From Natrialbaceae archaeon Tc-Br11_E2g14 (GTDB lineage: Archaea; Halobacteriota; Halobacteria; Halobacteriales; Natrialbaceae), in contig LKND01000001.1 in assembly GCA_001564275.1 (NCBI GenBank), positions 1 to 64,000 of the forward strand: a DNA stretch of 64,000 nucleotides, given 5' to 3'. Both the position numbers and the translations under genes were made by a program. The stretch's first letter is position 1; each line of letters opens with the position of its first letter. Below the pieces are notes generated by a model that saw nothing but the letters and a program-made list of their open reading frames with translations, did not search any database and had not been told where the DNA came from. Positions 44,095 to 52,516 of this stretch are shown here, in pieces.

Positions 44095-44583
44095 ATGAAC
44101 TTCGACGAATTCACCGGCAAAGTCCAACATCGACTCGAGTTACCCGACACGGGTCGCACCGTGCGGGCAATCCGGGCAACGCTTATGACACTTGGCCAGC
44201 GGATCGGCGAGGAGAACGCGGAGGACCTCGCTGCAAACCTCCCACTGGAGATTAAGTGGTACATGACTGGTGCCGTCCACGAACACGGCCAACGATTCGA
44301 TTGGCAGGAGTTCCTGACTCGCGTCAGCGAGATCGAGGGTGAGGGCGTCGATCGGGCAGCGGCTGCCTATCATGCTCGGGTGATTGTCGACCTCGTGGAG
44401 ACGATCGTCCCACCGTCGGACTTCCGGCAACTCCGTGACGCGCTCCCGGAGAGCCAACACGACGAAAACTGGCGAAAGCTCTTCGAACTCGTCGACTCGG
44501 GTGGGTGGGGAGATGCACACGAAGCACAGACTGGCGGCGGCCCACAGCCAGACGCCGACACACCAGAGCCTCGAGACGAATAG
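44095..44583 (+). CDS. DUF2267 family protein
   Basis: The 162-residue protein begins MNFDEFTGKVQHRLELPDTG. It has two similar helical halves, AIRATLMTLGQRIGEENAED followed by LAANLPLEIKWYM, and HARVIVDLVETIVPPSDFRQ followed by LRDALPESQHDENWRKLFEL. This duplicated helical repeat with DL-x-x-x-LP is the DUF2267 signature. Function is unknown. In bacteria DUF2267 genes often sit with usp, phosphoribosyltransferase and other anaerobic or dormancy genes, and the same neighbours are present here. The acidic tail (QTGGGPQPDADTPEPRDE) is a haloarchaeal extension. Confidence 0.87.
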   Translation: MNFDEFTGKVQHRLELPDTGRTVRAIRATLMTLGQRIGEENAEDLAANLPLEIKWYMTGAVHEHGQRFDWQEFLTRVSEIEGEGVDRAAAAYHARVIVDLVETIVPPSDFRQLRDALPESQHDENWRKLFELVDSGGWGDAHEAQTGGGPQPDADTPEPRDE

Positions 44584-44719
44584 CTCGAGTCACCGACTGG
44601 CGACGGGTAACACGCAGTAGACCGAACCCAGGGCGTTAGGTTCGACGAAACAGCAACCGAGGACGTGAGAACCTCGACAGGAGGTGGTCGACCTGGAGGT
44701 GCTGCCCGCAGCACCCGTG

Positions 44720-45142
44720 TTATCGAATGATGGTCACCGAAACGGGCGCTCGTTTTGCCACCGTCTCGGCGACGCTCCCAAGGAGCACCCGACCGGCGCC
44801 CGTTCGTCCACGGCTCCCAATGACGACGTGATCGATTTGAAGGTCGTCGATAGCACCCAGAATGGCACGGGAGGGGGATCCATGGGCGATCCTCGTCTCG
44901 ACCGAAACGTCGTACTCGTCGATGAGTTCTCGATGCTCCTCGAGTAGATCCCTCGCTGCCTCCTCCCGTTCGGCCATGTACTCACGATCCATGACGCCCT
45001 CGTCGGACGCCGACGGCGTGGTGAACGGATCGAGCGAGTGGAAGATGACGATCGACGAACTGTCAAATTCGGTTGCCGCAGCGGTCAATGCGTCCCGCGA
45101 CGGCGCCGAACCATCGACCGGAACGAGTAATCGTTTGCCCAT
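44720..45142 (-). CDS. Universal stress protein, single domain
   Basis: This 140-residue UspA domain begins MGKRLLVPVDGSAPSRDALT. It carries DHVVIGSRGRTGAGRVLLGS with the nucleotide-binding G-x2-G-x9-GS motif and ends in VAKRAPVSVTIIR. The long helical middle (REYMAEREEAARDLLEEHRE) is typical of haloarchaeal Usp proteins. It is convergent with DUF2267. A full family A repeat lies 72 bases upstream of its start and may affect its promoter. Confidence 0.92.
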   Translation of the reverse strand: MGKRLLVPVDGSAPSRDALTAAATEFDSSSIVIFHSLDPFTTPSASDEGVMDREYMAEREEAARDLLEEHRELIDEYDVSVETRIAHGSPSRAILGAIDDLQIDHVVIGSRGRTGAGRVLLGSVAETVAKRAPVSVTIIR

Positions 45143-45213
45143 GGGCGAGACAGGACGGCCGGGCAAATAAATGACTCACGTCTCAATGACGGGTCGTGGA
45201 GCAGCGGCCCCTC

Positions 45214-45335
45214 TATCGTACCAATTGAAACGAGTTCCACACCCTCACAGCGAGTCGCCTCAGAACCGGTTTGGCACCGGTTGTGAGCCCTGGTGTCGTG
45301 ACGGTGTGTGCAATGACGTTCAGTGGCTACTATAG
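45214..45335. repeat. Family A palindromic repeat, full-length copy
   Basis: It runs from TATCGTACCAATTGAAACG to TTCAGTGGCTACTATAG, the reverse orientation of the copy at 40709. The centre has the AACCGGTTTGGCACCGGTT palindrome. Confidence 0.85.
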
Positions 45336-45506
45336 GGAACCGTTGTGGAGGTTCCGGGTCACGGGTATCTGGTTCGTAAACGCGAGGAGGGGGTCACTGG
45401 GCCGACGAGCACGGACTGCATGGCAGGTATTCGGGGTCGTGAAGATAACGAGCCCCAAGCTGTACGCAGGTAGCATGCCTACGAGCCCACCAGGGGTTTG
45501 ATCCAG

Positions 45507-45592
45507 CTATCGGAGCCACCGATAGTCATTACACACCTGGTCACCACACGTCTCGGTGATCAGTATGTGAAACGTTTCAGTTGTTACTATTG
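45507..45592. repeat. Palindromic repeat, variant of family A
   Basis: It begins CTATCGGAGCCACCGATAG and ends GTTTCAGTTGTTACTAT, with inner CTGGTCACCA and TCGGTGATCAG arms. A partial relative lies at 40595-40645. Confidence 0.6.
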
Positions 45593-45609
45593 TGGCCCTC
45601 AGGGGCCAT

Positions 45610-46059
45610 TCACGAGCGAGACGGGACTTCTTTTCGGCCCGACATCGTCTCCGGTTCGAGGGAGAAGTCCCGAAACGAAACCTCCTCGCGCGGACGCTCG
45701 AATATGTCGACGTGGGGGAGCTGAATCGCCCACATTCCCTGAATGACGTTCGATTCGTACGGTGCGTCGGTCACGTCTTCCAGTTGCCCGGTGGCGATGA
45801 CGCTTCGCCAACGCCCGTCTTCCCGCCCGTATACGACGAACGTGACTCGTCTGTCGACGAGCGACTCCTTGGCGCTGTTCGGCGGAAAGGACAGTTGGTG
45901 GTAAAACCGTTGGTCGTCCGCGTTGTATCCGTAGGAGACTGGTATCGAGGCGGGCGACGACTCCGATTCTGTCGAAAACGAGAGGACTCCCGTTCCCCCC
46001 CGGCCGAGAAATTCGGCCATCTCTTCGTCGGTCATTTGGAGCCAGCGCAATCCTTGCAT
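45610..46059 (-). CDS. Pyridoxamine 5'-phosphate oxidase-like (FMN-binding split barrel) protein
   Basis: The 149-residue protein begins MQGLRWLQMTDEEMAEFLGR. Its split-barrel pattern is GGTGVLSFSTESESSPASIP followed by VSYGYNADDQRFYHQLSFPP, RRVTFVVYGREDGRWRSVIA and TGQLEDV. Haloarchaeal members bind FMN, F420 or heme and their reactions are mostly unknown. True PNP oxidase activity is unlikely for this short single-domain form. It lies among usp genes, matching bacterial dormancy loci that also contain nitroreductase- or PNPOx-type proteins. A family A repeat lies just upstream at 46128. Confidence 0.87.
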   Translation of the reverse strand: MQGLRWLQMTDEEMAEFLGRGGTGVLSFSTESESSPASIPVSYGYNADDQRFYHQLSFPPNSAKESLVDRRVTFVVYGREDGRWRSVIATGQLEDVTDAPYESNVIQGMWAIQLPHVDIFERPREEVSFRDFSLEPETMSGRKEVPSRS

Positions 46060-46127
46060 GGTGTATCGAACGGGACAGAGATAGAAAATACCCGACCCAC
46101 CAGTTTCGGTCGTGGTGGCCGAGGAGT

Positions 46128-46246
46128 CTATAGTGACAACTGAAACGATGGAGACACCCTCACAGCGAGTTGGTTCCGAACCGCTAATGGATCAGTTCTG
46201 AGCTACGGTATGGGAGGGGCATGAGCAGCGGGTTCAGTGGCCACAA
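46128..46246. repeat. Family A repeat, diverged full-length copy
   Basis: It runs from CTATAGTGACAACTGAAACG to GGGTTCAGTGGCCACAA, with ACACCCTCACAGCGAGTTGG kept and the centre diverged. Confidence 0.7.
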
Positions 46247-46309
46247 TCCCAGCGATGCTCGAGCAGTATACCGGATCGGTGCACCCGACACTCCGGGGTG
46301 GGCCGATAC

Positions 46310-47188
46310 CTATCGACTCGTCAACACGGGGACAGGTGACCGTCGCACGATCTGGGCCGTTGTACTCCCCAAGAGCGGATGTGATTCCACGCTTCGGCCT
46401 CGCGTACCCATTGCGAGAAGATCCGCATCGATCGCCGAGGCGTACGCGAGAAGCTCCGCCGCGGGATGGCCACGTCTCACGGTCGTCGTGACAGAGCAAC
46501 CGCGTTCTCGAGCCATCGCAGCCACCGACTCGACCGCATTGCGTCCTCCCTCGGTCAGGAGTCCAATGATGCTCTGTGGCGTGTCTTGGAGGGCGTACGT
46601 GGACGTGTCGATCACGTAGGCGACGTGCACGTCAGCGTCGCGGTATTCGGCGATCCGGACGCCACGTTCGGCGGCGCGTTCGGCGGCGTCGCTGCCGTCC
46701 GTCGGGATGAGGATTCGATTCCAGTCAGCACCGCTCGAGGTGGTGTCGTCGGTCTCATCGACCAGCCCAACCGACAGCACAGGCACGTCGGCGAGAGCAA
46801 TGACTCGTTCGGTGGTGCTCCCGAGTCGGGCCCGATCAACACCGGTGCGGCCGTGCGTTCCCATGACGATCAGATCGACGCCCTGTTCGGCGGCGTAGGT
46901 TGGGATGGCTCGATGTGGCACCCCCTCGCGGACTTCTCTTGTGGCCCCGAGGCCTCGCCGTTCGGCTCGGTCTGCCACCGTAATCGTCGCTTCACGGCCG
47001 TGTTGCTCCGAAATCCTGGAGAGTTCCTCGGCGTGAGCTGTATCGAGTCCCATCGGTTCGACAGTGGTCTCGACGACGTAGAGAGCGTGTACGGCACCGT
47101 CGTACGCTTCAGCAACGTCTATCGCGGTATCGATCGTCGCCTGGGCCCCTGGGCTGCCGTCAGTGGGGACGAGTACAGTCCGGTACAT
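46310..47188 (-). CDS. Universal stress protein, tandem domain
   Basis: The 292-residue protein has two UspA domains. Domain 1 starts MYRTVLVPTDGSPGAQATID with MGTHGRTGVDRARLGSTTER; domain 2 has ILIPTDGSDAAERAAERGVR and MGTRGRSVESHPLLGSTTAQ. Both nucleotide-binding motifs are kept. The start at 47188 gives the family N-terminus; in-frame sequence further upstream is unlike Usp. It diverges from the sugar-phosphate isomerase-like gene at 47304. It is the fourth of five usp genes in 22 kb. Confidence 0.93.
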   Translation of the reverse strand: MYRTVLVPTDGSPGAQATIDTAIDVAEAYDGAVHALYVVETTVEPMGLDTAHAEELSRISEQHGREATITVADRAERRGLGATREVREGVPHRAIPTYAAEQGVDLIVMGTHGRTGVDRARLGSTTERVIALADVPVLSVGLVDETDDTTSSGADWNRILIPTDGSDAAERAAERGVRIAEYRDADVHVAYVIDTSTYALQDTPQSIIGLLTEGGRNAVESVAAMARERGCSVTTTVRRGHPAAELLAYASAIDADLLAMGTRGRSVESHPLLGSTTAQIVRRSPVPVLTSR

Positions 47189-47303
47189 ACAACGACTTGG
47201 ATCGGAACGGGGATTAAACGCCCACCAACGTACACGATCGTTGAATACTCGATCGTGCCCGTGAGGCGATAGGAATTTCAGGCTTGCCATCCGGATCGTT
47301 CGT

Positions 47304-48071
47304 ATGGATATCGGACTCACTGTTGGGGATTCACTGGACCGCCTCGAGCGGACCATCGACGGCTTCGACCTGGCGGAGTTCTCCATCGCCGAGGGTGCCG
47401 ACCTCGAGGCGATCGATACGGATCGCCTCGAGGCGTCGTTGGCCACCGCAAGTGCCGACCTCTGCGTTCACCTGCCGTTCAAACAGGTCGTCGCCACGCC
47501 GGTCCCGGAGATTAACGAGGCGATCGTCGAGTATCTGGCGCACCTTCTCGAATGGTCCGGTTCGGTCGAGGCAGAGAAAGCGGTCCTGCACGGAACGATC
47601 CGGAATCCACACGATACGGACCTCCGCCCGGTGTTCGCCGAGCAACTCGAGGCGATAGCGACCGCTGGGCAGGACGCTGGCGTCGAGGTGGTCGTCGAAA
47701 ACGTGGGCCACCAGAAACGGGGGCTCCAATTGACCGTACTCGGCGACATCGCTCGGGAAACGGACACATCCGTCTGTTTCGACGTCGGCCACGCCTACAT
47801 GGAGGACGGCGACGACGGTGTCGAACGGTTCCTTTCGCGATACGGTGACCTCGTGTCCCACCTCCACGCCCACGACGTGCGAAGTCGTGGTGACACGCAC
47901 ATCCCGATCGGGGCTGGGGAGATCGACTACGACATTGTATCCACGCACCTGGCCGGTTTCGACGGGACCGTGGCTGTCGAGGTCTTCACCGACGACGTCT
48001 CACTGCTGCGTGATACGGCACGACGGCTCGAAACACACCTCAATACGTCGAACGGCAATCAGCGGTTCTGA
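47304..48071 (+). CDS. Sugar phosphate isomerase/epimerase-like TIM barrel (AP endonuclease 2 fold)
   Basis: The 255-residue protein has the xylose-isomerase-like TIM barrel pattern. Metal ligands appear in SADLCVHLPFKQVV (His), EVVVENVGHQKRGL (Glu), SVCFDVGHAYME (Asp and His), LVSHLHAHDVRSRGDTHIPI (His pairs) and TVAVEVFTDD (Glu). This ligand order is that of endonuclease IV and sugar epimerases. Without the DNA-binding loops of endonuclease IV, a sugar or small-metabolite role is more likely. It begins MDIGLTVGDSLDRLERTID. No operon partner is evident. Confidence 0.85.
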   Translation: MDIGLTVGDSLDRLERTIDGFDLAEFSIAEGADLEAIDTDRLEASLATASADLCVHLPFKQVVATPVPEINEAIVEYLAHLLEWSGSVEAEKAVLHGTIRNPHDTDLRPVFAEQLEAIATAGQDAGVEVVVENVGHQKRGLQLTVLGDIARETDTSVCFDVGHAYMEDGDDGVERFLSRYGDLVSHLHAHDVRSRGDTHIPIGAGEIDYDIVSTHLAGFDGTVAVEVFTDDVSLLRDTARRLETHLNTSNGNQRF

Positions 48072-48428
48072 CCCTCGGGCCCCAGATGCTCGGGAGGCGA
48101 CCGAAGCGAGCAACGACCCAGTGACTCACACCCTGGTCGCCGAGAGAGCCGCGATCAGCGGTGCAACGACGTGTAGGTGGTACTGTACCCGATCGACGTC
48201 GACGAACACCTCGAAAGCGGTCACGAGTGGCAACCACAATCCGACCACTCCGGTGGGGTGGCTGTCCACCACGCCACGTCGATGAACTGCACTGGTCATG
48301 CTTGCACCGGTCGGTGGCGAGGTGCCCGAACCGCTGACACTCGAAGCGGCAGGTGAGGAGTTCCTCGATACCGTCGGTGGCATCGAGCTCGCAGTGGCAC
48401 CCATCACCCGGTACCTGTGAGTGACGAA
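48072..48428. other. Intergenic region with short doubtful frames
   Basis: Two overlapping candidate frames are seen: a 40-codon plus-strand frame at 48298-48420 and a 57-codon minus-strand frame starting at 48299 (TSAVHRRGVVDSHPTGVVGL). Neither is convincing. Confidence 0.35.
48298..48420 (+). CDS. Possible 40-aa protein or gene-end remnant
   Basis: The frame reads MLAPVGGEVPEPLTLEAAGE, then EFLDTVGGIELAVAPITRYL. It has acidic composition and GC-ending codons like real genes. In-frame TGA at 48283 blocks a longer version. No family is recognised. It may be a truncated leftover rather than a functional gene. Confidence 0.25.
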   Translation: MLAPVGGEVPEPLTLEAAGEEFLDTVGGIELAVAPITRYL

Positions 48429-49214
48429 CTACTCGAGGACGTTCTCGAGTCCCGCCGCCGGATAGCCGACGACGGTCGTCGCGCCCGCCTCGTGAAGGAC
48501 CTCGACCTGGTCGCTGACGGCGCGTTCGGTGCCCACGAGGGCGTAGTCCTCGGCGGCAGCGAGGAGGACCTCACGGGCCCGGCCTGTGGCCGAGGCGTCA
48601 GTGGCCGCAGCGTCGGGCAGTGCCGAGGCCACCGGCTGGCGACGAGCGACGTAGTCGCCGACGGCCTCGAGGATGGTATCCTCGTCCTCACTGCACACTG
48701 TGGGGGCGTAAACGGCGACGTCGCCGTCGAAGCCCGCGGCCCGTATCGCGGCCAGCTCTCGCGGGGTGGTTCGCGAGAGGAGGTCGTACTGGGTCGCTCC
48801 CGTCGCCATCGCGATTCGTTCGACGCTTTCGGTGCCGACCCAGGCGTCAGCGAGCCCCTCGAGGGCGGCCCCCAGACGGGGTGCCACCGCACGGGCACGC
48901 TCGTCCTCGGTCAGGTACGCGGGGTGGCCCGCGACCAGGACCCGACCGACGGTTTCCGGGAGCGCCTCGAGCAACGAATCGTCACCGAGGGGGTCGAAGC
49001 CGTCGGCTCTGACAGGGGTCGTCAGGCGTATGTCCACCTCCGAAGCGAGTGCCTCGAGGACCTCGGCCGCCGGCAAGGACTCCCGACCTTCGTAGTCGAT
49101 CGCGACCGTGTCGATAGCCAACTCGGCGGCTCGTTCGACGTCACACTCGGTCGGTTTGAGCGCCACGGCGTCGAGACCGGCACGCTCGAGGCTACTTGCC
49201 GTGCTGGTCAACAC
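48429..49214 (-). CDS. Luciferase-like (LLM / F420-dependent reductase-like) haloarchaeal protein
   Basis: The 261-residue protein begins MLTSTASSLERAGLDAVALK and shows a TIM-barrel-like alternation. It has VRADGFDPLGDDSLLEALPE, VGRVLVAGHPAYLTEDERAR, ATGATQYDLLSRTTPRELAA, and a C-terminal VGTERAVSDQVEVLHEAGAT followed by TVVGYPA. That last segment matches the end of F420-dependent luciferase-like oxidoreductases (V-G-T-x-x-x-V-x-x-Q-I-x-x-x-x-x-A-G). The family looks haloarchaea-specific (DUF7388-like, from memory). A catalytic role with F420 is plausible but not shown. Confidence 0.65.
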   Translation of the reverse strand: MLTSTASSLERAGLDAVALKPTECDVERAAELAIDTVAIDYEGRESLPAAEVLEALASEVDIRLTTPVRADGFDPLGDDSLLEALPETVGRVLVAGHPAYLTEDERARAVAPRLGAALEGLADAWVGTESVERIAMATGATQYDLLSRTTPRELAAIRAAGFDGDVAVYAPTVCSEDEDTILEAVGDYVARRQPVASALPDAAATDASATGRAREVLLAAAEDYALVGTERAVSDQVEVLHEAGATTVVGYPAAGLENVLE

Positions 49215-49396
49215 GAGCGATCACCCAGGTGATAAGCGATACAATTAGAACCCACGCGGAACTCGATCCATCGTCTGTGCGACCATGTACCTCCGACTGA
49301 GCGAGCCATGGTCAAAAGGTTGGCGTTCGACGCAAGTCGGGTCATCTCCGTCCGGAAGGGGAAGACAAATAGCCGATCCGTCCCAACCCTCGAGCA

Positions 49397-50005
49397 ATGT
49401 CGACCGTCTCCGTGAAACGCGGGCTCAAAGACAACACCCTCGAGGCCACCATCGCGCTCTCGATCGTCGGGTACGCGCTGGTGATCGGAACGTTCGTACT
49501 GGATTTGCCGATCTATCCAGAGTTGAGCGAGCCACAGGTGAACGTCTTCTCACACGCGATCGCGCTCATCAATCTCGCGACGACGATCTGTCTCGCGACT
49601 GGCTGGTATTTCATCCGCGCCGGCCAGGTCGATCGCCATCGGAAGGCGATGACTGCTTCTTTCGGCCTCATACTCCTGTTCCTCGTGGTCTACCTCACCA
49701 GAGTGGGTGGCGGGGAGGGGACGAAAGTGTTCGTCGGTCCAGAACTCGTGACGACGGCCTACCAGATCATGCTGGGGATCCACATCCTGTTGTCGATCCT
49801 GGCCGTCCCGCTGGTTCTCTATGCATTTTTGCTCGGGATCACGCGGACACCTCACGAGTTACGCCAGTCGAATCACGCACGCGTCGGTCGTGTCGCCGCC
49901 GGCACCTGGCTCCTGAGTCTCGTGTTGGGTGTCGTCACCTACCTCATGCTCGATCACATTTACGCCTACGAGTTCGGGATGGTCCTCCTCATCGCCCTCG
50001 GCTGA
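49397..50005 (+). CDS. DUF420 family membrane protein
   Basis: The 202-residue protein has about five helices: ATIALSIVGYALVIGTFVLD, FSHAIALINLATTICLATGW, ASFGLILLFLVVYLTRVGGG, and two more around ILLSILAVPLVLYAFLLGIT and LLSLVLGVVTYLMLDHIY. The arrangement with RHRKAM between helices 2 and 3 and conserved His residues is that of DUF420, related to cytochrome oxidase assembly protein CtaM. A role in heme-copper oxidase assembly is possible. No oxidase gene is nearby. Confidence 0.85.
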   Translation: MSTVSVKRGLKDNTLEATIALSIVGYALVIGTFVLDLPIYPELSEPQVNVFSHAIALINLATTICLATGWYFIRAGQVDRHRKAMTASFGLILLFLVVYLTRVGGGEGTKVFVGPELVTTAYQIMLGIHILLSILAVPLVLYAFLLGITRTPHELRQSNHARVGRVAAGTWLLSLVLGVVTYLMLDHIYAYEFGMVLLIALG

Positions 50006-50072
50006 GGTGCCCGGGAATCGACCAAATCAGGATCGCCATCGGCTTTTTGTGGACCCGTGGTGAACCACCGCC

Positions 50073-50528
50073 ATGAACATTCGGGGCTCGCTCTCCCGTG
50101 TCGCCATCGACGACTACCTCGCGGATGCCCGAATCCCCATTCGACTGTCCTGTCGAACCCCGGCGGGTCGCCTATGGATGCTCTCACTGTGGTTCCTCTG
50201 GGACGCCGAGGAAACGTGTTTTCGCTGCGCAACCGCCGCTGATGCCGACGTGGTTGCCTACCTCGAGCACGACGACGGCGTGGCCTTCGAGGTCTCCGAC
50301 AACGAACCACCGTACATCGGCGTCCGCGGTTCGGGGACGGCGACGGTTCGTCCAGATGAGGAGAAAGCACGACTCCGTGGACTGCTCGAGCGGTATCTCG
50401 GCGGGACCGACTCGGCGCTCGCAACGCGGTTGCTCGACCCCGACCGTGAGGAGGTCGAACTGGTGATCGAACCGGAGGTCGTCTTCGGCTGGGATTACGG
50501 CGACCGGATGGCGGATGCGTCGGGTTGA
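50073..50528 (+). CDS. Pyridoxamine 5'-phosphate oxidase-like split-barrel protein
   Basis: The 151-residue protein begins MNIRGSLSRVAIDDYLADAR. It has the split-barrel pattern PIRLSCRTPAGRLWMLSLWF, LWDAEETCFRCATAADADVV, VAFEVSDNEPPYIGVRGSGT and ATVRPDEEK. It resembles FMN- or F420-binding proteins of unknown reaction. It is distinct from the homologue at 45610. It is followed by the convergent ABC-2 exporter genes. Confidence 0.83.
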   Translation: MNIRGSLSRVAIDDYLADARIPIRLSCRTPAGRLWMLSLWFLWDAEETCFRCATAADADVVAYLEHDDGVAFEVSDNEPPYIGVRGSGTATVRPDEEKARLRGLLERYLGGTDSALATRLLDPDREEVELVIEPEVVFGWDYGDRMADASG

Positions 50529-50553
50529 GTCCCTTGGGGTCGGTTCCTGGCGG

Positions 50554-51333
50554 TCAATCCGTCCGGGGAATCGAGCGCGCCCCGAGAGCGAAGGTTACCA
50601 CCGCGAGGACGGCGAGGACGGCAAGGTTCGACACGAGGGGATCGACACCGGCGATGCCCGAAACGCCGCTTTCGGCTCCGGGATTCGTCGCCGCTCGGAC
50701 GCCTCGAGCGAAGTACGTGAGCGGCGAGAGGTTCACCAGCGGGCCGAACCAGCCGGGCAGTTGCTCGAGGGCGATGAACGTCTCCGAGAGGAAAAGCAGC
50801 GGGAGGCCGATGGCGTTGCTGGCAGCAACCGCACCATCTCGCGAATCGGTGTAGCTGCCGAGCATGGCACCGATGCCACAGAAGCAACCGACACCGATCA
50901 GGATGTACGGAACGAGCCAGGGTGAGTAGGTGATCTCGGCCCCGGTCAGGACCACGACGAGCACGAGAATCAACAGACTCGCGAGGCCGATGATGACCGC
51001 GTTGACGACGGTCTGGGCGAAGAGCCACTCGACCCGGGACAGCGGCGTGGTCGCGAGTTTTTCGAACCGGTTGTCCTCGCGGTGGCGAGCGACCTCACTT
51101 CCCAGCCGAGAAAACGGCGTGAAGAGGACGACGACGGCGAGGTAGCCAGGCACGTAGTACGCCGCCGGTTCGGCGAACAGTCCCTCACCGGTAGGATCTG
51201 TGCGCACGAGTGCCCCGAAAATGACGATCAGGATCACGGGGAAGAAGAACGTGAAGAAGACGGCCGTCCGTCGGCGCACGAACGACCGCCAGTCGGCACC
51301 GATTTCGGCCTGGAGGCGGTCGAAGCGGGTCAT
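50554..51333 (-). CDS. ABC-2 type transporter permease
   Basis: The 259-residue protein begins MTRFDRLQAEIGADWRSFVR. It has six helices including AVFFTFFFPVILIVIFGALV and SYTDSRDGAVAASNAIGLPL, and the ABC-2 signature SETFIALEQLPGWFGPLVNLSPLTYFARGVRA (split here: LPGWFGPLVNL and SPLTYFARGVRA). Such permeases export drugs, lipids or polysaccharides. It overlaps the ATPase gene by four bases, so the two form one transporter operon. The substrate is unknown. Confidence 0.9.
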   Translation of the reverse strand: MTRFDRLQAEIGADWRSFVRRRTAVFFTFFFPVILIVIFGALVRTDPTGEGLFAEPAAYYVPGYLAVVVLFTPFSRLGSEVARHREDNRFEKLATTPLSRVEWLFAQTVVNAVIIGLASLLILVLVVVLTGAEITYSPWLVPYILIGVGCFCGIGAMLGSYTDSRDGAVAASNAIGLPLLFLSETFIALEQLPGWFGPLVNLSPLTYFARGVRAATNPGAESGVSGIAGVDPLVSNLAVLAVLAVVTFALGARSIPRTD

Positions 51334-52442
51334 TGGGGCCTATCCCCTCCATCGTGGCGATCGGTACTGTTGGAGCCGGTCACGACCTCGTCTCCGCCGC
51401 CACCGCCCCCGTCGCCCCGGTCTTCGGGCCGCCCGCCGTCAGCCAGTTCCTCGAGTGACCGTGACTGCTGGGTCGCCAGTCGACGGTGATCGCGTTCGAC
51501 GTCGCTCGCGAGCGCCAGATAGACGTCCTCGAGCCCCGGCTGGGTCCACTCGAGACCCGCGTAGTCGACGGCCACGCTCTCGAGGTGGGCGACTACGTCG
51601 CCGATGTCCGTCGGCGCAACGTCTGCAACCGTCACCGACCCGCGACCCGTGGAGACGGCGTAGCCAGCCGTCTCGAGGGTATCGACGGCAGTGGGTTCGG
51701 TGTCGTCGCCATCGAGGGAGACGACGAGGCGGTTCGAGCCGCCGTGTTCGGCAACCAATCGAGCCGGTGGTCCACTGGCGACCAGTTCCCCGCCCGCGAG
51801 CAGGCCGACGCGGTCGGCCAGGCGTTCGGCCTCGGCCATGTCGTGGGTGGTCAGAAGGATCGTCGTCCCTCCGGCAGCGAGGGCCTCGAGCAACCCCCAG
51901 ACCGTTCGCCGACCCGCCGGGTCGATACCGGTTGTCGGCTCGTCGACGACCAACACCTCGGGATCGTTGACCAGCGCTGCCCCGACGCAAACCCGCCGTT
52001 GTTGCCCGCCCGAGAGATGCTCGTACCAGGTGTCGGCCGCATCGGTCAGGCCAACGTCGGCCAGCACCCCCCTGGAGTCCCGCGGGTCGTCGTACAGGCC
52101 CGCGTAGTACTCGAGCAGTTCGGCGGCGGTGAGCCGGGCCGGTGGTGCGAAGTTCTGGGGGAGGACGGCCACCCGATTTCGATCGACGGCTGTGGGGGCG
52201 GTCTCCAGAATCCGAACGACGCCGGCGTCCGGAGTCGTCGTGCCGGTGACGGCACGTACGAGCGTTGTCTTGCCCGCTCCGTTCGGGCCAATCAACCCGT
52301 AGACCTCACCGTGTTCGACCGATAGCGACACTCCCGCGAGGGCGACGGTGTTGCCGTACCGCTTTTCGACGCCCTCGACGGTGATCACCGCCTGGTCGCC
52401 GTCGTCGGTCTCCGCCCGAGCGACCGTCCCGTCGCGTGCCAT
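51330..52442 (-). CDS. ABC transporter ATP-binding protein (DrrA/ABC-2 type)
   Basis: The 370-residue ATPase has Walker A in YGLIGPNGAGKTTLVRAV, signature EHLSGGQQRRVCVGAAL, Walker B in EVLVVDEPTTGIDPAGRR and H-loop LLTTHDMAEAERLADR. The C-terminal part (about residues 230-370) is a regulatory extension with acidic and Gly-rich tail, GDGGGGGGDEVVTGSNSTDR. It has a DrrA/NodI-like organisation and pairs with the downstream permease. Export of an unknown substrate is expected. Confidence 0.93.
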   Translation of the reverse strand: MARDGTVARAETDDGDQAVITVEGVEKRYGNTVALAGVSLSVEHGEVYGLIGPNGAGKTTLVRAVTGTTTPDAGVVRILETAPTAVDRNRVAVLPQNFAPPARLTAAELLEYYAGLYDDPRDSRGVLADVGLTDAADTWYEHLSGGQQRRVCVGAALVNDPEVLVVDEPTTGIDPAGRRTVWGLLEALAAGGTTILLTTHDMAEAERLADRVGLLAGGELVASGPPARLVAEHGGSNRLVVSLDGDDTEPTAVDTLETAGYAVSTGRGSVTVADVAPTDIGDVVAHLESVAVDYAGLEWTQPGLEDVYLALASDVERDHRRLATQQSRSLEELADGGRPEDRGDGGGGGGDEVVTGSNSTDRHDGGDRPQ

Positions 52443-52516
52443 GGGCGACCCTATCGGGTGGTTGGGGGTAAACGGTTCGATTCCGGTGGCGAGTGTGGAA
52501 TCCCGACGATGGCCAG

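Larger units (their letters stand above)
45143..45609. other. Intergenic region with two palindromic repeats
   Basis: It holds a full family A copy (45214-45335) and a variant (45507-45592). No gene is recognised in the remaining sequence. Confidence 0.5.

Noticed and set aside
48126..48299. 57-codon minus-strand frame with a hydrophobic stretch
   Set aside because: Composition is weak, no promoter is seen and it overlaps a competing plus-strand frame; kept only as a remark.
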